Below, piece after piece: positions 1 through 12,100 of a stretch of DNA of 64,000 nt. Numbering within the stretch: the stretch's first letter is position 1; every line of letters starts with the position of its first letter. The notes below the pieces were generated by a model. It had not been told where the DNA came from, searched no databases, and saw only the letters and a program-made list of their open reading frames with translations. This DNA is from Hippopus hippopus (Eukaryota > Mollusca > Bivalvia > Cardiida > Cardiidae), in assembly GCA_946811185.2 (NCBI GenBank), contig OX328112.1, positions 15,357,215 through 15,421,214 of the forward strand, in the 5' to 3' direction. Both the position numbers and the translations under genes were made by a program.

Positions 1-245
1 TTGGTGCAGGCAGTATGAAGCCCTGTACCTGTTTTTTATTGACCATGAGATTGGGAGCTTCCCCCTTTGAAGCTGGACACTATAATAGTTATTGCCACTT
101 GTATGTTGAAAAGATACACTGATTTAATTACTGGGTTTAATGGTCCATTCCAAATGTGTTTATAGTCATAATGACCATTAAGGATTGATCCTTACCCTCA
201 GAGGATAGGCATCTTCTTGAGATATTCCTGTGGCGGTGCTGTGTT

Positions 246-556
246 GCTTAACTTTATACCAAACAAATAAAATTTAGAGTTGTCAGAATTGAAGATGTTT
301 GCAGACAACAAATTGAATGGGAATGGCTAAAACATGGGATTGTTTGGTAAAGGTCTAAAAGCCACGCTTTGCCATCTTAGACTTAATAACAATACAATGT
401 TCTGTGAGGCTGATATCAGAGAGGAATTGTTACTAAACACTCAGCTACAACATAAGAAATATATTTTGAGTTCCTTACATCTCATAGGATGGGTTATCTC
501 TTGATAATATTTTGGAAAGCCTTCTTCCTGAGGTGATTAAACATAGGACTACCTGG
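246..556. repeat. Family A MITE remnants
   Basis: 246-355 keeps both arms of a family A copy but lacks the palindromic core. 480-556 keeps one arm. The bases before 246 show nothing recognisable. Confidence 0.55.
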
Positions 557-558
557 TA

Positions 559-787
559 TTAACCCTTTACCACACAATGACGCCTTTTAACACCCCTAAA
601 GAAGAGGCCTTTTGAAAACATTGTGGGAAAAGGAGACAATGCTGGTAACCAGCATTTTCTCCTTTTCCCACAAAGTTTTCTACCCTATCAAAGAAAAGTT
701 GCGTCACTTGAGCCACTATGAAATTGTCGTCTGCAAATGCTTTCAATTTGGATAGGTCTTAAATTTTGCTATGTGGTAAAGGATTAA
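559..787 (+). mobile_element. Family A MITE, near-intact reference copy
   Basis: Runs from TTAACCCTTTACC to GGTAAAGGATTAA with a palindromic core at about 631-672 (AATGCTGGTAACCAGCATT in the middle). Family A arms are unequal: about 65 bp on the left (ACAATCC..GACC..GCCTTTTGAAAACATT) and about 115 bp on the right (GTCGTCTGCAAATGCTTTCA..TTTGTCGTTTGG). Orientation + is defined by this copy. Confidence 0.85.
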
Positions 788-1900
788 AGAATTAACCATG
801 CACTACAAGACAGATCACAGTGTGTCAGTTACTAAAACCTCTGCTACAGCATCACAACTACATTTAGAGTTCCTTACAGGATGGATTTTTTCTCCTTTTC
901 CCATAATATTTTCAAATGCCCTCTTGCCCTGATGGTTTAAACACAGGACAGTCGGGTATTAAGCCTTATCCTGCTAAGGAAGTGGAGTGAAACTTTCGAG
1001 GCGGATGTAAAATCCCAAATTTTGTTATTTCAAAGGTATTTTGTTTTTTAGGAATGATTATCTCCTCATCAGACAGTGGAGATCCAAGATCAGACTGCAC
1101 GTTCTGTGCAGTCTGATCTTGATCTGCACTTTCTGCAAAAGGTCCTTGAGTCGCACTTTGCAGCTTAAGGTTAAATGATGAACCAATACAACCATTCTCT
1201 ACAAGACGGATCACAAACAGTATCGGTTACTAAAAGCTCTGCTACAACATCAGAACTGCATTTGGAGTTTTTTACAACTCATAGGATGGATTTTCTCTCC
1301 TTTTCCTGTAATATTTTCAAATGCCCTTTTCCTCTTTAAACATAGGACAATCTGATACTAAAGGATTAACCATTAAAACCATGCCCTACAAGACATATCA
1401 CAAACAGTATCAGTTACAAAAAGCTCTGCTAGTACAGGATCACATTTAGAGTTTCTTACACCTCACTGGATGGATTTTTCTCTCCTTTTCCGATAATGTT
1501 TTCTAATACCTTCTTTCTCCTGGTAGTTTAAACACTGGACAATCGGGGTATTAAAGGATTAACCATTAAAACCATGCACTACAAGACAGATCGCAAAGAG
1601 TATCGCAAAGCATATTGGTTACAGTAAAAGCCCGGCTACAACATGAGAACTACATTTAGAGATCTTTGTACCTCACTGGATGGATTTTTCTCTCCTTTTC
1701 CCATAATGTTTTCAAATACCTTCTTTCTCCTGGTAGTTTAAACATAGGACAATCAGGTATTAAAGGATTAACCATTAAAACCATGCACTACAAGATAGAA
1801 TGCAAAGAGTATGGCAAAGAGTATGGCAAAGAGTATCGGTTACTAAAAGCCCTACTACAACATAACAACTACATTTAGAGTTCCTTACACCTCGCAGGAT
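785..1900 (+). repeat. Tandem array of ~190-208-bp units
   Basis: Units restart near 785, 1175, 1364, 1553 and 1761, each with ACCATGCACTACAAGA, then CTACATTTAGAGTTCCTTAC, then a piece resembling the MITE core half (CTCCTTTTCCCATAATGTTTTC). 967-1175 is an insertion that contains a family C hairpin at about 1085-1130 (AGATCAGACTGCACG and its inverse). Confidence 0.75.
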
Positions 1901-2035
1901 GGAATTACTTGATTTATGAGGGAACATTAGCCCTAACTGTCTGTTCTTTAAGACTCCTGACACTAAAACTTTTAGACAATTGATATTAATCTTCAATTAA
2001 ATCTTTTCCCTCTTAATCAGCTTAGCCAGCTAATC

Positions 2036-3150
2036 CAAAGTTTTAAAAACTGTATGGAATAAGGCTGTTGAAAACATTGTGGGAAAAGGAGAAAATGCTG
2101 GTAACCAGCATTTTCTCCTTTTCCCACAGTGCTTTCAACCCATTCAAAAATATAACTATTTGTGCCAAATTTAATTTGTAATCTGCAAAATACTTAAAAT
2201 ATGGAAAAGTTTAAATTTTATCATCACATCACAAAGTCATAAAGAATTAACTCTTTACCCGCTGATAGAATTCTAGACTCGTCCAAATTGCAAGCATTTG
2301 TAGACGATTATTCAAATATGGCTGAAACAATGGGAAATATTTTAGAGAGGCTAAAAAACATTTTGGAGAATGATAAAATGCTGGTTACCAGCATTTTCTC
2401 CTCCCACAAAATATTCAAAAGCCTTTTTCTTTAGGGTTTTTAAAACCATGAGGTACATGAAAATGGAAGCACCGGCTCAGTGATTTTACTCTTGCACAGG
2501 CAGCTAGGCTGTAAGCAAACTTCACAAAAAGTGGAGGCCCAAGCAGTTTGCTTAACTCTTTACCAAATGACAAATTTTCAGACTTGAACTAATTCAAAGC
2601 TCTTGTGGACAACAAATCAAATGTAGCTCAATACTGATGAGTTCTGTCTGATACGGTTAAAAAAAAATGTGGGAAAAAGAGAAACTGCTTTTACCAGCAT
2701 TTTTGTCCTTTTCACACTATGTTTTCAAAAGCCTTCTTGATTTCACAGCCAAGATCTTTCAAAATCTATTGGCTGAAAATGTCCATATTATTTACGTTGC
2801 AATCTACAGGTAAAATACCCAGCAGTGCTATTGAACATTATTAATTTTTTATCAGCAGATGATGATTATTATCATTTAATAATATTACTTTTATTTTCAG
2901 AATGGAGAACCTAGTACAAGACATGGTCCAGTACAAATCAAAAATAGACCAGTTAAAACAAGAGAAGTCCAGTCTTTCTTCGTCCTATGAGGTAACTTCA
3001 GTTTAGCACTTAAACCCTTTATCACACAATCCCTAGTTTTGATGACACTGATGGAAAAGATTTTTTAAAACAATGGTTCTTCTGTCTTCAAGGACAAATG
3101 TCGTCATTTTAGCCACCTTTAATCTGTCGTCTGAAAGTGCTTTCAGTTTT
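2036..3150. repeat. Four family A MITE copies
   Basis: 2036-2250 (+, perfect core), 2248-2450 (-), 2551-2745 (-, damaged core) and 3010-3150 (+, core deleted). Exon 1 of the NCKAP5-like gene lies between the last two. About 2455-2550 shows nothing recognisable. Confidence 0.7.
2901..2991 (+). CDS. NCKAP5: NCKAP5-like exon 1 of window (coiled coil)
   Basis: The acceptor is ttttattttcag and the donor is GAG|gtaact. After one leading base it encodes 30 residues beginning MENLVQDMVQYKSKIDQLKQ, a charged heptad-like stretch typical of a coiled coil. The internal ATG is not taken as the start because an acceptor precedes it directly. Confidence 0.75.
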
Positions 3151-6100
3151 TACTAGTTAGCTCCACTGGCCGAAGGCCAGAGAGCTATTGTCATGGCGTT
3201 GTGTCCGTCCGTCCGTTCGTCCGTGCGTGCGTCCGTAAACTTTTTCTTTAAAAAACTTCTCCTCAGAAACTATTGACTGGATTTTTACCAAATTTCACAG
3301 GAATGTTCCTTTGGTGGTCCTCTTTCAAATTCCTTCAAATAATTGTGTTCCATGAAGAATTCTGGTTGCCATGGCAACCAAAGTAAAAAACCTTTAAAAA
3401 TCTTCTCCTCCCAAACCGCTATTTGGATAGCATTATTATTTTGCAGGAATGTTCCTTAGATACAGGTTTACAGAATTCCTTAAAAAAAAAAAGATCTGTC
3501 AAAAAACATGGCTTTTATGGGAGACTCATTTTCCTTTTATGGTATAAAGTAAAATCTTTGAAAAATTTCTTCTCTAAAACTATTCATTGGATTTCATTGT
3601 TGTTTTGCAGGTAAGTTCCTATGGTGGTTGTCTACCAAATTGTTTCTTCAGTGAGCTAAAATGCAGGATTGAATGATAATTGTTAAAAACTTCCTTTCGC
3701 CATTATAGAAATATCAGGCCTGTGGAGCGATACAGGCGCTCAAGCGCCTCTAGTGTAAAATTTTGTTGTATTGTAGGGTGTATTGTAGAGTTAACAGATG
3801 ACAAAATTTTAAATTGATTGATTGATTGTATGATGTTAATCACCAATTTCAACATTATTTCAGTTACATCGCAGCAACCAGTGCACCTATCCATACTTTC
3901 CTGTAGTTTCTTTTACCAATACTAGGAATAATGCTTTTTCCAAGCCACTGTCTGCTTTCCCACAAAACATCTGTTGTTACAATGGTCAGCGGTGAGAGAG
4001 GAATGAATCCTGTCACAATGACTATCATCAGTCCTCGGAAAGAAATTGGCTGAGCTTGGGATCAAACCAGTGACCTCTGTTTTCAAGTCCTGGACACTAC
4101 TGACTGAGCTCAAAATTTTAAAACTTGTCTATATTTAAAGCATTTGCAGAAGACAAACTAAAATGGTTCAGATGTTGGAATTTGTAAGTACAAAACATTG
4201 ACTGGGAAAGGTTTTATCTGTTTACCACACAATCATGCTTTTTTATGGCCGTGAGAAAGAAAGAAAGCTTTTGAAAAACAATATGGGAAAAGGAGAAAAT
4301 GCTGGTAACCAGCATTTTCTCCTTTGCCCACAATGTTTTCCACAACTCCAAAGAGAAATTTCGTTTTTGATTCACATTTCATTTGTCGTCTGCCAATGTT
4401 TTCAATTTGGACAGGTGGAAAATGTTGTCCTTTGGGAAAGAGTTTAAAGTCAATAAAAGAGAAACAGTTGTGGCTGTTTCTGGTAGAAATGAATGAAAGA
4501 ATAGCAAAGTTGATCAAGATGTAATAAATATATGATTGAAAAACATGAATTCGGATGAAACTGTGCTGTATTTCCATTCTATATTTCCCTATATGGTCGT
4601 AAAACTGGCGAATAGAGGGACAATAAGTGTGTTATTGACCATTGCTTGGCCTCTCTTTATTTACATCCTTTTCCAAGTAATCTTGCATGTTTTTAAGATC
4701 TTGGGCAGGAGGGCTTTTGAAAACCTTGTTGGAAAAGGAGAAAATGCTGGTAACCAGCATTTTCTCCTTTTCTAACTATGTTTTCTACCCTATCAAAGAC
4801 AAATCCTGTCATTGAAGCCACAATCTGCAAGTTCTTTCAATATGGACATGTCTAAAATTTTGTCGTCTGGCAAAGAGAAATGTTATTGATAAAGAATAAC
4901 AAAATAACGACAGGAAAATGGCTGTCACAGAGACTGTTATTGTCTAGTTCTAGAACTATCAGGTCCTGGGGTGCTTTTGTTTTTTATTTCAAATTTGTGC
5001 CGATTGAATAAATTTTTGTAGAAATATGTTTTGCATTAATCCAACCAGAAAATGATTGTGACCTCTTTTAACGTGTTACTGTTTAACCATATACCAAATA
5101 GTCCAGTGTTTTATTGGATCTTTTGAAAAAAAAGACTGTTAAACAAATTGTGGGAAAAGGAGGAAATACTGGTAACAGCATTTTTCTCATAATGTTTCCA
5201 ATCCTTTCATGGATAAATCCCATCATTTGAGCCCCCTTAAGTTTGTTGTTTTGTTGTTTTCAAATGCTTTCATTTGTCTTACCTGGTTAACACATTACCA
5301 CATAGTCCCGAGTTTTAACGACCCTGTAAGAGAGGGCTTTTGAGAACATTGTGGGAAAAGGAGAAAATGCTGGTAACCAGCATTTTCTCCTTTTCCCACA
5401 ATGTTTTCAACCTGATCAAAACAAAAATCATCATTTCAGTTACATTTGTCGTCTGCAAATCCTTTTAATTTGGACCAATCTAAATTTTTGTCGTTTGGTA
5501 AAGAGTAAAGGGATAAACTCCTGCAGTTGACAGCATTGGAAAACACTGTAAGCAAAGGAGCAGTCGCTTGTAATAAGCCCCTTTTTTCCATACTGTTGAA
5601 AAATACTTCATTTCCCTTCCCATTTTATAATTTGTTTATAGTTAGTGATACTTGTATATCAAAAAACAGGTTTAAAACAGAAATTGGTTAATATTAGACA
5701 GCCTGTCGGTGATAGAATCAGAAATTAAGATTGTGAGGAAAGGGAAAAAAAATGCTGGAAACCAGCATTTTACCTTTTTAGCACAATTTTTCTACACTTT
5801 CTAGCATAATTCCATCATTTTAGTCACAGTTGTTTTGTTTGTCATCTGCAAATGCTTTCAATATGAACAAATCATATTTTCTTTGTCTGGTATGCTGAAG
5901 GGTTAACTTATTGCCATTTGTTTCAGGTACGACTGGACAAGTTTCAAAGTCACATTACTGATCTAGAACGAGAAAATATGCTGTTACTGAATGAAGTCAA
6001 AAAGCTTGAATCACAGGTATAGACATATTCTTGTTACTGTCATCATTTTTCCTTCATCTTCTGCATTGACCAAAACTATCCAGTACCAGATCTTGTTTCT

Positions 6101-9100
6101 TCATTTGTTGTTTTTTAGTTAGCCTGAGCACAAGAGTAAGCTATTATGATCTTGATGTGTCCAAGGTCTGTCATAATGTTAACATTAATTTTGTTAACTT
6201 TAAAGTTGTTTACACTCTTTTCACTGTTCACTTTTTCTGTCAAATCCCCATGAAACTCAGTCAGAATATTTGTCTTTAAATTCTCCTGGACAGGCTTGAA
6301 ATTGGGTTACCTGGGGTCAAAAAAGTAGGTCTTTTGAAACTTCAAAGTCATATAGGTACTCTGCACCAATTTAGTGGAAAGCTGGTAAGACTGTTGATCA
6401 TGAGAACAACATCTTTTTGACATATACATATCATTTTATCAAAGTAACTTAGGTTCAGGTGAACAATTGAGGGTTATCGTGGCCCCTTTGTTTTTTACTA
6501 GTCTATTTGATTAAAGCTCAGGTGAGTGCTTCAGGACTATCCTTGTGCTCATGTAACAGTTTTTATTGAGAATTTTGACAAGATAGTTTAGGTTGGAATT
6601 AAAACCCCATATGTTGTTCGTCAACATTGAGAGAGATGATCTTAGAGGATGCTACCTGGCACCTCTGTTTGACATTCCTTACAGATAACATGGCTTATCT
6701 AGATAATCCTCATAAACCTTGTCTCTAGACTTATATCTCCTCTACATCAAATAGACAGAGGTCTTGGGGTTTGGAATTTACCCTTAATGTGTCTATTACA
6801 ACTCTGGTTGCTTCTGCAGACAGAGTAGGCCATAAACCGACTGCAGAGAGCCTGTGGCCTGATCTTTGATCTACACAGTCAAATATTCTTTTAACTCTTT
6901 ACTGTATGTCAATATTTAGACTCGCCCAAATCAAAAGCATTTGCAGACGGTAAATTAAACATGACTCGGAAACTGAGCTTTGCCTTTGGAAGGATAGTAA
7001 ACATTGTTGGAAAGGGAGAAAGTTCTGGTTATCAGCATTTTCTCCTTTTCCCACAATATTTTGAAAAGTCCTTTTCCTTGAGTCGTTAATTTTTTAGGAT
7101 TGTGTGGTAAAGACTTAAAATGACAAATTTGCATACTTTTTAACTGGCCAAAAAAGTCACTTTAACTTAACTCCTTCTCTAGGTGCAGTGTTCAGCAACC
7201 ATTCTAATTATTCTGATTCTAAATTCCTTGACAAACAACAATGATTGGCTGAAACATTATCTCTCAGCCAATCATATGGCTTGTTCTGGAATACTGAATT
7301 AGGATTGAACACTTTTTTACTTTCATAGCAGATAGTGGTGTAGGGGTTAGATGTCAGCCTCTTGCTGCAGAGATATAGGGTTTAAATCCCTAGAAGGGTG
7401 GCGCCAACCTTTGAATCTACCCACACCTTGGCACTGAGTTCTGTTGTGGTTTCCAAAAAACAATCACAAAAATGATTCACTGGTTAACCCTCTACCACAC
7501 AATCCCAATTTATAACGGCCTTGAGAAAGAAGCCTTTTGAAAACATTGTGGGAAAAAGGAGAAAATGCTGGTAACCGGCATTTTCTCCTCCTTTTCCCAC
7601 AATGTTTTCCACCCTTCTCAAAGCAAATTTAATTTTCAGTCATATTTTGTTGTCTGCAAGTGCTTTCAATTTGACTTATCTATAATTTTGTAATTTGGTA
7701 ATTAGTTAAATAATTTTTATCTCTTTTTGTGGACAGATGAACCATAAGCATGATGGCAGTCCAGACAGATCTAGATTGTTACTGGAGAGACTGAAAATAT
7801 TGGAGGGAGAGAACTCATCGCTAGTGTTAGAGAATGAACAACAGCGAGGGCAGTATGAGAAATGTCTGGACGAGATAGCCAATCAGGTAGCAGCTTGTTG
7901 GTCTTACTTTATACATTGGAATGAACAATCCTTTACTACCTAAAACTGAATGTAACAACCCTCAAAGAGAAGGCTTTTGAAAACATTGAAAGAAAAGTAG
8001 ACATTGCTGGTAACCAGCATTTGGACAAGTCCAAAGTTTCATCATTTGGCAAAGGGTTATACGCACAGGATTCTGATTAAACTTTTCAAAAACAACCCTT
8101 TACCACACAATGCTGACTTGTTAACCAGCATTGTCTCCTCTTTCCACAATGTTTTCTATCCTGTCAAGGGCAATTTTCTTTGCCTGCAAATACCTTCAAT
8201 TTAGACCAGTCTAAAATTTTGTCATTTGGTAAAAGGTTAAAACCCCAAGAATAAGAATTTTGAAAACAAAGAGAACCATTCATAATTATAGGTGCTTTTG
8301 CAGCCAGTGTAGATCAAATGCAGACTGCATGAAACCCCAAGGAATAAGAATTTTGAAAACAAAGAGAACCTTTCATAATTATAGGTGCTTTTGCAGCCAG
8401 TGTAGATCAAATGCAGACTGCATGAAACCCCAAGGAATAAGAATTTTGAAAACATAGAGAACCTTTCACAATTATAAGTGCTTTTGCAGCCAGTGTAGAT
8501 CAAATGCAGACTGCATGAAAGCCCAAGGAGTAAGAATTTTGAAAACAAAGAGAACCTTTCACAATTACAGGTGCTTTTGCAGCCAGTGTAGATCAAATGC
8601 AGACTGCATGATACATGCAGTCTGATCGTTGATTTACGCTAGAGAACAGCAGCTATTAAGTTGCAATTCATTGGGTTGTATTTGTAGCCCAAATATGTAT
8701 GTTGGGTTAAGTTACTGCCTTAACCCTTTAACAAATGACAAAATTTTAGCATTGTCCAAATTGAAAGCATTTGCAGACAACAATTTCAATGTGGTTCAAA
8801 TGGTGCAATCTTGCTTTGATAGGGTGGAAAACATTGTGGAAAAAGGAGAAAATGCTGGTTACCAGCATTTTCTCCTTTTTCCACAATGTTTTTAAAAGGC
8901 CTCTTCTACAGGGTTGTGAAAACCCGGGATTGTTTGGTAAAGGGTTAAGGGGTAAGCCTGTAAATCCCGAGTTTTAATGAGCTTAAGGATGACGCCTTTT
9001 AAAAACATTGTGGGGAAAGGAAAAAGCGCTGTTAACCAGCATTTTAACCTTTTCCCACAATATTTTCTACCCAATCATAGTTCCATCATTTCAGTCACAT

Positions 9101-12100
9101 TTGAATTTACATCTGCAAATGCTTTCAGTTTTGACCAGTCTATAATTTTGGGTTGATTTTAAATTCTTTTTCCACAGTGTTTGCAAATGTGTTCTTCCTC
9201 AGGGTCATTTAACGCTATACCAAACAATCCCTAGTTTTAACGATTATGAGAAAGAAGCCTTTTTAAAACATTGTTGGACTAGGAGAAAATACTGGTAACC
9301 AGCATTTTCTCCATTTCTCACAACGTTTTCTACAATATCAAAAACAGAAATCATCTTTTAAGGTACATTTGATTTGTCGTCTTCAAATGGTTAGAATTTG
9401 GTTGAGTCCAAAACATTGTCATTTGGTAAAGAATAACACAGGGTTGTTTGTAAAAGGGTTGATAAAAATCAAGAAGACAAAATTATATTTACAGGTGGTT
9501 CAGGCCCTACTCGATCAGATGTTAAGAGAAGGATGTCTGAAGTTACATTCTTCTCCCACAATGTTATAAAAGTATTTTATGCCAGAATTATTGAAACAGG
9601 ATTGTTTGTTAAAGGGTTAATGAAGAATCAGAAGACAAAATTATATTTACAGGTGGTTCAGGCCCTGCTTGACCAGAAGATGTTAAGAGAAGAATGTTTG
9701 AAGTTACAGAGAAGAGTACATGATCTGGAGCTACAGAACAGACAGCTGTGCACTATTGTTCAACATAAAGTCAAAACTTCCCACGAAAATTCAGATCAGG
9801 TAAAGAGAACCATTTATTGGGGACATTTCAGCTTGTACATTTTACCACACAGCCCAAATTCTAAGGTCCCTGAGGAAGAATCCTTTTTCCCACAATGTTT
9901 TGTAGCCTATCAGAGATAAATTCCAGTTTTAGCCACATTTAAATTGTCTGCAAATGTTACCAATTTGGACAATTCTACATTTTTGTCATGTGGTAAAGAA
10001 GTATCTTTACTAATGCAGTGCCACATATATAAACTTGACCTGTTGATGGCTGAAAATATAATCCACGGAAATTCAGCAAATTTTTTTAAACTGATAGGTT
10101 TGACTAAACAAGAATGTGTAGATTCAAGATCAGTTTGCCTGTTCTGTGCAGTCTTATCTTAAACTATGCATTGTCTGCAAATGCCCATTTGTACTTATTG
10201 TTAACAGGGTTAAATAGAAGGAATGGAAGGGAAATAACTCAGCTTTACCTTTCTGTTACAGGGAATTAGAGTTACTTACCTTACTCTAAATATGCAAAAA
10301 CTTTCCCTTGTCTGCACATGTCATATTCTTCAACGTTTGACCTGTCTGCATTTACACATCACTATCCTGTACAGGATAAATATCAATGCCTGATGTGCTA
10401 ACTGAAAACTCTGTCGCAAAAAAAGTAGCAGGTAGAAAGTGGCTTCAAATGATAAATGAGCCATGCTATGTGAAAAGGGGGCTTAATGCAATAGGTCAAT
10501 TTTCTGTATGTCATAGGACCATTCTATTGCATGATCTAGTTGGTGGTTATACAAAATGAGTTTTATGGATCCATAATTATATGATGACTTGCTTGGTATA
10601 AGGGACTGGGGAGATACAGGAAGCCACCTTTTCCAGAGCGTGACTCATACATATGGGGAGATATCAAGTCTCAAAACTCAGGATTGTGTGGTAAAAGTAA
10701 AGGCAGCTCAGTGTAAATTAAATGCGGCCCAAATGATTGCAGTCATATTTCAACTGTTTGTCTTTTGACAATGACTAGTATGTGTTCATTTTGTGATTGG
10801 AAATAAAGTTTCTGTTCTGTTTGAAAGGGAAGGAAAACAACTGTGGAAAAAGAAGAAAATGCTGGTGACAAGCATTTCCTCCTTTCCCCAAAATATTTTC
10901 AAAAGTCTTCTCCTCAGGGTCATCAAAACTGGACATTGAATGGCATAGAGTTATCCCTTCACCACGCAACCCTGAGAAAGAAGCCTTTTGAAAATTTCAG
11001 CATTTTCTCTTTTTCCCACAATGTTTTCCACCCTATCAAAGACAAACTCCAACATTTGAGTCACATTTAAGTTGTTGACTGCATATGCTTTCAATTTGAA
11101 CAAGTCTTCATTTTTGTCGTTTGGTTAGCGGGCAAGCAGCCAATGACTTGAAAAGAATTTTTTGTGGAGTACTGGTAAAAGAAACTCCAGGAAAGCATGG
11201 ATAGGTGCACTGGCCGCCACAATATAAATGAAATAATGTTGAAAACAGCGATAAACTAAAAACAATCAATCAATTTGTTGTTAGGTAAACAATTAAACTG
11301 TTATTATTCCTACTTACAGAAGAGTGTTGACAGCAGTGAAACAGTCACGGCACAGGGTAGTCTGGAGTCTCTACAAAGTATACTCAGTGAGCAGGTTAGT
11401 CATTCTTTATGCGGTTGTTTTAACTCTTTCCATACCATAGACCACACCAGAAGCCTTTTGTGGACAGTGTAGATCAAGATCAGACTGCACATTCTGTGCA
11501 GTCTGATCTCTGATCTACACTATCCACTACTTTGTTCTTGATTATGACGGAATTGTCTCTCCATGTTGCAGGAGAAATGTATTTGTAGCCATTGAAAAAC
11601 TGTAGTTGATGTCTGTAGTAGTGACAGTGTTAATCTTTGCCATGCAACGAAATTTCAAAATGGAACAAATTTAAAGCATTTGCAGGTGACAAATGTTGCT
11701 AAATTGATGATTTCTGTCTTTGAAAGGGCAGAAAACATAGTGGAAAAAGGAGAAAAAGCTGATCACCAGCACTTTCTGCTTTTCCCTCAATGTCTTCAAA
11801 AGCCTCCTCTTTCAGAGTCATTTAACCCTTTACCACACAATCCCGACTTTTGACGACCCTGAGAAAGAGAGCTTTTGAAAACATTGTAGGAAAAGGAGAA
11901 AATGCTGGTAACCAGCATTTTCTCCTTTTCCCACAATGTTTTCTACCCTTCCCAAATTAAATTTCAATTTTTGAGTCACATTTATTTTGTCGTCTGCAAA
12001 TGCTTTCAATTTGGATCAGTCTATAATTTTGTCGTTTGGTAAGGAGTTAAAGCAATTGCAAACGACAAATGTTGCTAAATTGATGATTTCTGTCTTTGAA

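Noticed and set aside
4233..4577. Many short ORFs on both strands encoding FENIVGKGENAG..HFLLFPQCF-like peptides (here and throughout the window)
   Set aside because: They are translations of the palindromic family A core in one frame; the same peptide appears in dozens of unrelated ORFs with no start, splice or length conservation.
8229..8610. Evenly spaced repeats taken at first for a CRISPR-like array
   Set aside because: Units are contiguous with no unique spacers, and the DNA is eukaryotic.
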